Notes under the pieces: generated by a model | Told to the model about the DNA's origin: nothing | Seen by the model: the letters and a program-made list of their open reading frames with translations, nothing else | Databases searched by the model: none | Part shown: positions 6,521-8,670 of the stretch, in pieces | Position numbering within the stretch: the stretch's first letter is position 1 | How the letters are laid out: every line of letters starts with the position of its first letter | Source of the DNA: an uncultured Bacilli bacterium | GTDB lineage: Bacteria; Bacillota_I; Bacilli_A; ML615J-28; CAG-313 | Assembly: GCA_947627685.1 (NCBI GenBank) | Contig: CANQWZ010000055.1 | Coordinates: 1 to 8,670, forward strand | DNA: 8,670 nt | Direction of reading: 5' to 3' | Made by a program: the position numbers and the translations under genes

Positions 6521-6802
6521 TTCTGTTTCTCCTAAATCAATACTTTATTCCTATTAAGTCAGCAATAATTTTAAAATAAATTTTCAAAAATATAATTTGG
6601 TACATAATTTACAATAAATCTGCCTACCACTTCTTTTCACTCCAAACAAAATAGAATCTAAAGGAATACTATATCTTGACACAATAATAAAGCACTATAC
6701 TAATGGTATTATGCATGATTTTTTGTAAAAATATTTATTATTTATTAAATTCCTTAAATTCATATTTTTATAATAAACATTTTTGTTTTATACAATATGT
6801 AA
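6521..6802. other. Intergenic AT-rich stretch, possible gene remnant
   Basis: No gene with a start and ribosome site is visible. On the minus strand a start-less frame is open at about 6585-6694 and reads pieces such as 'SRYSIPLDSILFG' and 'RQIYCKLCTKLYF'. A different frame contains 'FYFVWSEKKW', faintly like the 'FWSDTAY' of the 5806-6066 remnant. These may be fragments of lost genes, but support is weak. The region also holds the AGGAGA site of the 6095-6520 gene. Confidence 0.3.
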
Positions 6803-7102
6803 TTATTTGTTAAATATATTTTTTTCAACCATCTCAAGTAATTTAGTAAATGTATCTTGTCCTATATTAAGATACGAGTTATCACATATATATTTCCCAT
6901 TAAAAATTATATCTCCTCTATCAGTTATAATCATGTGATGTTTTTCATTATATTCAATTTCAATTACCAAATTTCCAAATGCTTTTTTATAATAATCAAA
7001 TTTAATAATTTTTGCGTTATACTTATTACACAACAATAAAAATTTATTATATTTTTCTTTATATTTTTTATCAGATGTCTTATAAAGTAAATTGTTATGC
7101 AT
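6803..7102 (-). CDS. Hypothetical protein, about 99 aa
   Basis: The ATG at 7102 is preferred. GGAGG at 7116-7120 lies 13 nt upstream, somewhat long, and within an 18-codon ORF that ends 5 nt before this ATG, suggesting coupling. The frame continues upstream to TTG 7144 (113 aa), which would put the GGAGG inside the coding sequence. The product is soluble: a basic N-terminal helical part 'DKKYKEKYNKFLLLCNKYN' (11-29), then beta-like strands 'FGNLVIEIEYNEKHHMIITD' (42-61), the sharp motif ITDRGDI (59-65), 'NGKYICD' and a C-terminal helix 'TFTKLLEMVEKNI'. The strand-TDRG-strand-helix layout recalls small Firmicutes proteins seen near polymorphic toxins. That is memory, not proof. No specific function is assigned. 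Confidence 0.65.
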   Translation of the reverse strand: MHNNLLYKTSDKKYKEKYNKFLLLCNKYNAKIIKFDYYKKAFGNLVIEIEYNEKHHMIITDRGDIIFNGKYICDNSYLNIGQDTFTKLLEMVEKNIFNK

Positions 7103-7107
7103 AATTA

Positions 7108-7164
7108 TTATATATCCTCCAAATTGTTTTCTAATAAAGTCCAAAAAATTCCATTTTCAATCAT
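7108..7164 (-). CDS. Possible 18-aa leader ORF or tail of a lost gene
   Basis: The ORF runs from ATG 7164 to TAA 7110-7108 and encodes MIENGIFWTLLENNLEDI. It contains the GGAGG used by the next gene and stops 5 nt before its ATG, the usual geometry of translational coupling. Its own ribosome site is weak (TGGTG, about 9 nt upstream). It could be a short leader, the surviving C-terminus of a deleted upstream gene, or chance. Confidence 0.3.
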   Translation of the reverse strand: MIENGIFWTLLENNLEDI

Positions 7165-7404
7165 TTTATTTTACACCAAATTCTTTGCAATTAAAATGTT
7201 AACATGTTTTGAGGATAGAAAGACCTTATTAATTTCAACAAAAATTTTTTAAAGCTTTTTTGTTTAACAAAATCATTCTATAATAACTTTTATTAAATTA
7301 GATAATGTTAATAAATGGGTTAAAAAATAATCAAGCAAACTAGGCAAAACAAAAAAGTACAACTATCTATATAAAGAAACTACACTCATAGCAGTTTGGG
7401 TTAA
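7165..7404. other. Intergenic stretch without a supportable gene
   Basis: About 240 bp of AT-rich DNA lies between two same-strand genes. A 29-codon minus frame opening with TTG (7362-7273) encodes a hydrophobic string including 'LYFFVLPSLLDYFLTHLL' but has no ribosome site and is probably a remnant or chance. I see no strong hairpin terminator and no convincing promoter. Confidence 0.4.
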
Positions 7405-7712
7405 TTATAAATTATATTTAATATAAATATTAACTACTTCTATAAGCGTATTTAAATATTCTCTATCATACTCGTTAAAGTCAAAATTTAAAACATCATA
7501 TCCAGCAAAATCCGATAGAAAAATTGTGAATTCTCTTATTTCCTTTTTAACATCTTCTTTTTTGGCCTTTTTACCTTTTAGAAGCATCGTGCACAAATCA
7601 AAATCAACATGTTCTACATATAATATACTAGCAGTAAGATCATCTTTATACATCGATGGTATTCGCATTTTTTAAATTTTTTTAAAAGTAATTTTTCATC
7701 TTCTGTAAGCAT
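7405..7712 (-). pseudogene. Frameshifted small gene, 102 aa if restored
   Basis: ATG 7712 has a good Shine-Dalgarno GAAGGTG (7721-7727, 8-nt spacer) and opens MLTEDEKLLLKKFKK, a credible N-terminus. Just after a run of six A (7673-7668) that frame loses sense and soon stops. The -1 frame continues for 87 codons, beginning MRIPSMYKDDLTASILYVEH and ending 'LNTLIEVVNIYIKYNL'. Restoring one A gives a continuous soluble protein of 102 aa. Starting instead at ATG 7668 gives an intact 87-aa frame, but that ATG is preceded only by poly-A without a ribosome site, so a one-base deletion is preferred. Slippage on AAA-AAA at the junction could also restore the product. The central Lys-rich helix and acidic C-terminus ('NFDFNEYDREY') are visible. 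Family not recognised. Confidence 0.6.
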
Positions 7713-7726
7713 TTGTATTACACCTT

Positions 7727-7749
7727 CTATTTTTAATAGTCAAAAATAG
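7727..7749 (-). other. Hairpin directly before the Shine-Dalgarno of the 7405-7712 gene
   Basis: An 8-bp perfect inverted repeat CTATTTTT (7727-7734) / AAAAATAG (7742-7749) has a 7-nt loop. On the minus strand it ends right at the GAAGGTG ribosome site and has no U-run. It is therefore more likely an mRNA processing or translation-tuning element, or chance, than a terminator of the upstream gene. Confidence 0.3.
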
Positions 7750-7763
7750 TATAAATTAGACTC

Positions 7764-7982
7764 CTAATAGTTTATATTAAATGTTTTCTTTTTTTTCTTT
7801 TCTTTTTTACTTTTTTCTTCTTTATAACATAATTTTGCAATTGGATATATTATTATAATCATTAATGCTGATTCTAACCAACTATACTTATTAGGTGGCG
7901 AAGGATCATTATAATATCCATATATAGTTGAACATATATATATTATAATTATTTGTATTATTTCAAACACAATTTTTTTCAT
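7764..7982 (-). CDS. Small two-helix membrane protein, function unknown
   Basis: This 72-aa protein starts at ATG 7982 with the strongest ribosome site of the accessory region, AGAGGAGGGG at 7987-7996. Hydrophobic helices lie at about 4-21 and 35-51, joined by a short loop with 'YNDPSPPNKYSW'. They are followed by a highly basic tail 'EEKSKKEKKKKKTFNINY', predicted cytoplasmic by the positive-inside rule. The tail is encoded by a long A/G tract prone to slippage, so its length may vary among strains. No family recognised. It sits upstream of the frameshifted 7405-7712 gene and may share its transcript. Confidence 0.65.
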   Translation of the reverse strand: MKKIVFEIIQIIIIYICSTIYGYYNDPSPPNKYSWLESALMIIIIYPIAKLCYKEEKSKKEKKKKKTFNINY

Positions 7983-7999
7983 AAATCCCCTCCTCTTAA

Positions 8000-8028
8000 T
8001 TAATATAAAATCCTTTTTGAATTTTCAA
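8000..8028 (-). promoter_or_regulatory. Candidate promoter of the 7764-7982 gene
   Basis: On the minus strand TTGAAA (8028-8023), a 17-nt spacer and TATTAA (8005-8000) form a plausible sigma-A promoter. Transcription would start almost at the AGAGGAGGGG site, giving a very short leader. Confidence 0.35.
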
Positions 8029-8154
8029 AATCTGGTGTAGCAAACAATCAATTTAAGTAATTGTAAATATTGCCATACTACAACGAAAAGCCATAATCTC
8101 AACTAGACTATTTTTTACTACAACTTTAGTCGATATATTACTATTACATTTAAT

Positions 8155-8163
8155 ATTATATCA
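8155..8163 (-). promoter_or_regulatory. Candidate extended -10 promoter
   Basis: On the minus strand TGA-TATAAT (8163-8155) is a perfect -10 with the TG extension, but no -35 is recognisable. It would add a leader of about 170 nt to the 7764-7982 transcript. Such matches are common in AT-rich DNA. Confidence 0.3.
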
Positions 8164-8240
8164 CGAATTATCTTAAAACGATATTGATTTGATATAAAAG
8201 CCAATCTTTATATTTTTAGCAAAAATAATTGAATAATAAG

Positions 8241-8278
8241 TATAAAAGGACAGCCACTAAATAGGTTGTCCTTTTATA
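8241..8278. terminator. Strong terminator hairpin after the 8326 gene
   Basis: A 15-bp stem TATAAAAGGACAGCC (8241-8255) / GGTTGTCCTTTTATA (8264-8278) has one G-T pair and an 8-nt loop. It contains the GC-richest stretch of the accessory region and is flanked by T-rich DNA on both sides. It lies downstream of the minus-strand gene ending at 8326 and upstream of the 7764-7982 gene, separating two transcripts. Confidence 0.75.
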
Positions 8279-8286
8279 AAAATTGT

Positions 8287-8325
8287 TTAGTAAACTTACA
8301 TTATTTTGCTTGTGAAAGTAATTTG
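8287..8325 (-). repeat. Shared 3'-end repeat, copy 2
   Basis: This copy matches 6081-6119 at 37 of 39 positions. Read on the minus strand in the same phase as copy 1 it encodes KLLSQAK and TAA (8303-8301). The gene upstream enters it in another frame and stops at its edge. Confidence 0.85.
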
Positions 8326-8670
8326 CTATTTTTCTTTTTTAATATTTTCTAAATTTTTAATGAGCCAATTTAAATCTTCCATAAATTCCTCATCTTTCCA
8401 AGAAAGAAATTTATATCTATGTTTTTTATCCACCCAAACTAATAATGTAGAGGCAGTCAAAAAACCATCATCAAATATTTCAATGAATTCATTTTTATCA
8501 TTTAATATTGTTATGCTTAAATATAAGTTTTCTGATTTTTTATTTCCATGTTCTTTGCCATACTCGCATACAAGATTATATTTTAACTCATCAACTAATT
8601 TTTGTAATTTAATATATAATTCACTATTTTTTAAATTTTCTATTTCATTATTGCAATATAAAGACAATAA
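8326..8670 (-). CDS. Hypothetical protein, 5' end outside the window, 3' end probably frameshifted
   Basis: The frame is open from the window edge to TAG 8328-8326 (114 codons visible). The only nearby start-like codon is a TTG at 8667 without visible ribosome site, so the true start is probably beyond 8670. The product is soluble, with a helix ('SELYIKLQKLVDELKYNL'), beta-like stretches 'LYLSITILN' and 'EFIEIFDDGFLTASTLLVWV', then 'RYKFLSWKDEEFMEDLNWL'. It ends 'NIKKEK'. Removing one A from the A5 run at 8333-8329 would continue the frame as ENSKLLSQAK and stop at 8301, matching the end of the 6095-6520 gene (NKLFSQVK). The present stop therefore probably cuts off eight or nine residues, perhaps with little effect. 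Family not recognised. Confidence 0.65.
   Translation of the reverse strand, partial: LLSLYCNNEIENLKNSELYIKLQKLVDELKYNLVCEYGKEHGNKKSENLYLSITILNDKNEFIEIFDDGFLTASTLLVWVDKKHRYKFLSWKDEEFMEDLNWLIKNLENIKKEK

Larger units (their letters stand above)
7983..8240. other. Intergenic stretch with promoter-like elements, no supportable gene
   Basis: No gene with a ribosome site is found. On the minus strand a start-less frame of about 35 codons (ending TAA near 8060) includes 'STKVVVKNSLVEIMAF' and may be a remnant. Two promoter-like elements facing the 7764-7982 gene are listed separately. The rest looks like unconstrained AT-rich DNA. Confidence 0.4.

Noticed and set aside
6541..6694. Second copy of the 5806-6066 remnant, from VWSE / FWSD similarity
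   Set aside because: The resemblance spans only a few residues and requires frame changes; too weak to call.
6857..7039. Rightward 60-codon frame
   Set aside because: Antisense shadow of the 6803-7102 gene; low-complexity Ile/Phe/Asn sequence with no start signal.
5209..8670. CRISPR array, tRNA, rRNA or insertion sequence in the accessory region
   Set aside because: No regularly spaced repeats, cloverleaf, transposase motifs or terminal inverted repeats were seen; the only direct repeat is the 39-bp pair at gene ends.

Overview
The window is very AT-rich. Every tryptophan in the intact genes is encoded by TGG, and TGA is not read as Trp. This fits a low-GC Gram-positive bacterium (Bacillota/Bacilli-like, standard code) rather than a Mycoplasma that reads UGA as Trp. 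The genus cannot be named from this sequence.

Positions 1-1065: an N-terminal fragment of a GerS/LolA-like lipoprotein gene runs leftward out of the window. Divergent from it is a small rightward DUF378 membrane protein gene with a consensus -10 and a strong Shine-Dalgarno. A strong bidirectional hairpin separates this gene from the convergent operon.

Positions 1056-5120 (minus strand): a compact conserved operon is read in the order VanZ-like protein, lgt, HAD phosphatase, trxB, whiA. lgt and the HAD gene overlap, and the HAD/trxB and trxB/whiA gaps are 3 bp each. The content is prolipoprotein maturation, phosphoryl-group hydrolysis, thiol redox and a WhiA regulator, a combination familiar from Firmicutes. 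rapZ and yvcK, which often lie between trxB and whiA, are absent here.

Positions 5209-8670 (minus strand): an accessory region of small, very AT-rich, mostly unrecognised genes and gene remnants, all oriented like the operon and punctuated by hairpins. It holds a Cys-rich zinc-ribbon-like protein (5252-5488), two genes split by a one-base frame change at A/T homopolymers (5508-5761 and 7405-7712), and a reading frame broken by three nonsense codons (5806-6066). It also holds three small soluble ORFs (6095-6520, 6803-7102, 8326-8670) and a two-helix membrane protein (7764-7982). Two unrelated genes share a 39-bp 3' end. The 5508-5761 gene is joined at an in-frame T TTT TTA heptamer, the canonical -1 slippery site, so recoding is possible although simple decay is at least as likely. 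Size, orientation, composition, decay and shared 3' ends resemble an immunity-gene or orphan-gene array such as those accompanying polymorphic toxins. No toxin gene is visible, so this remains a hypothesis.
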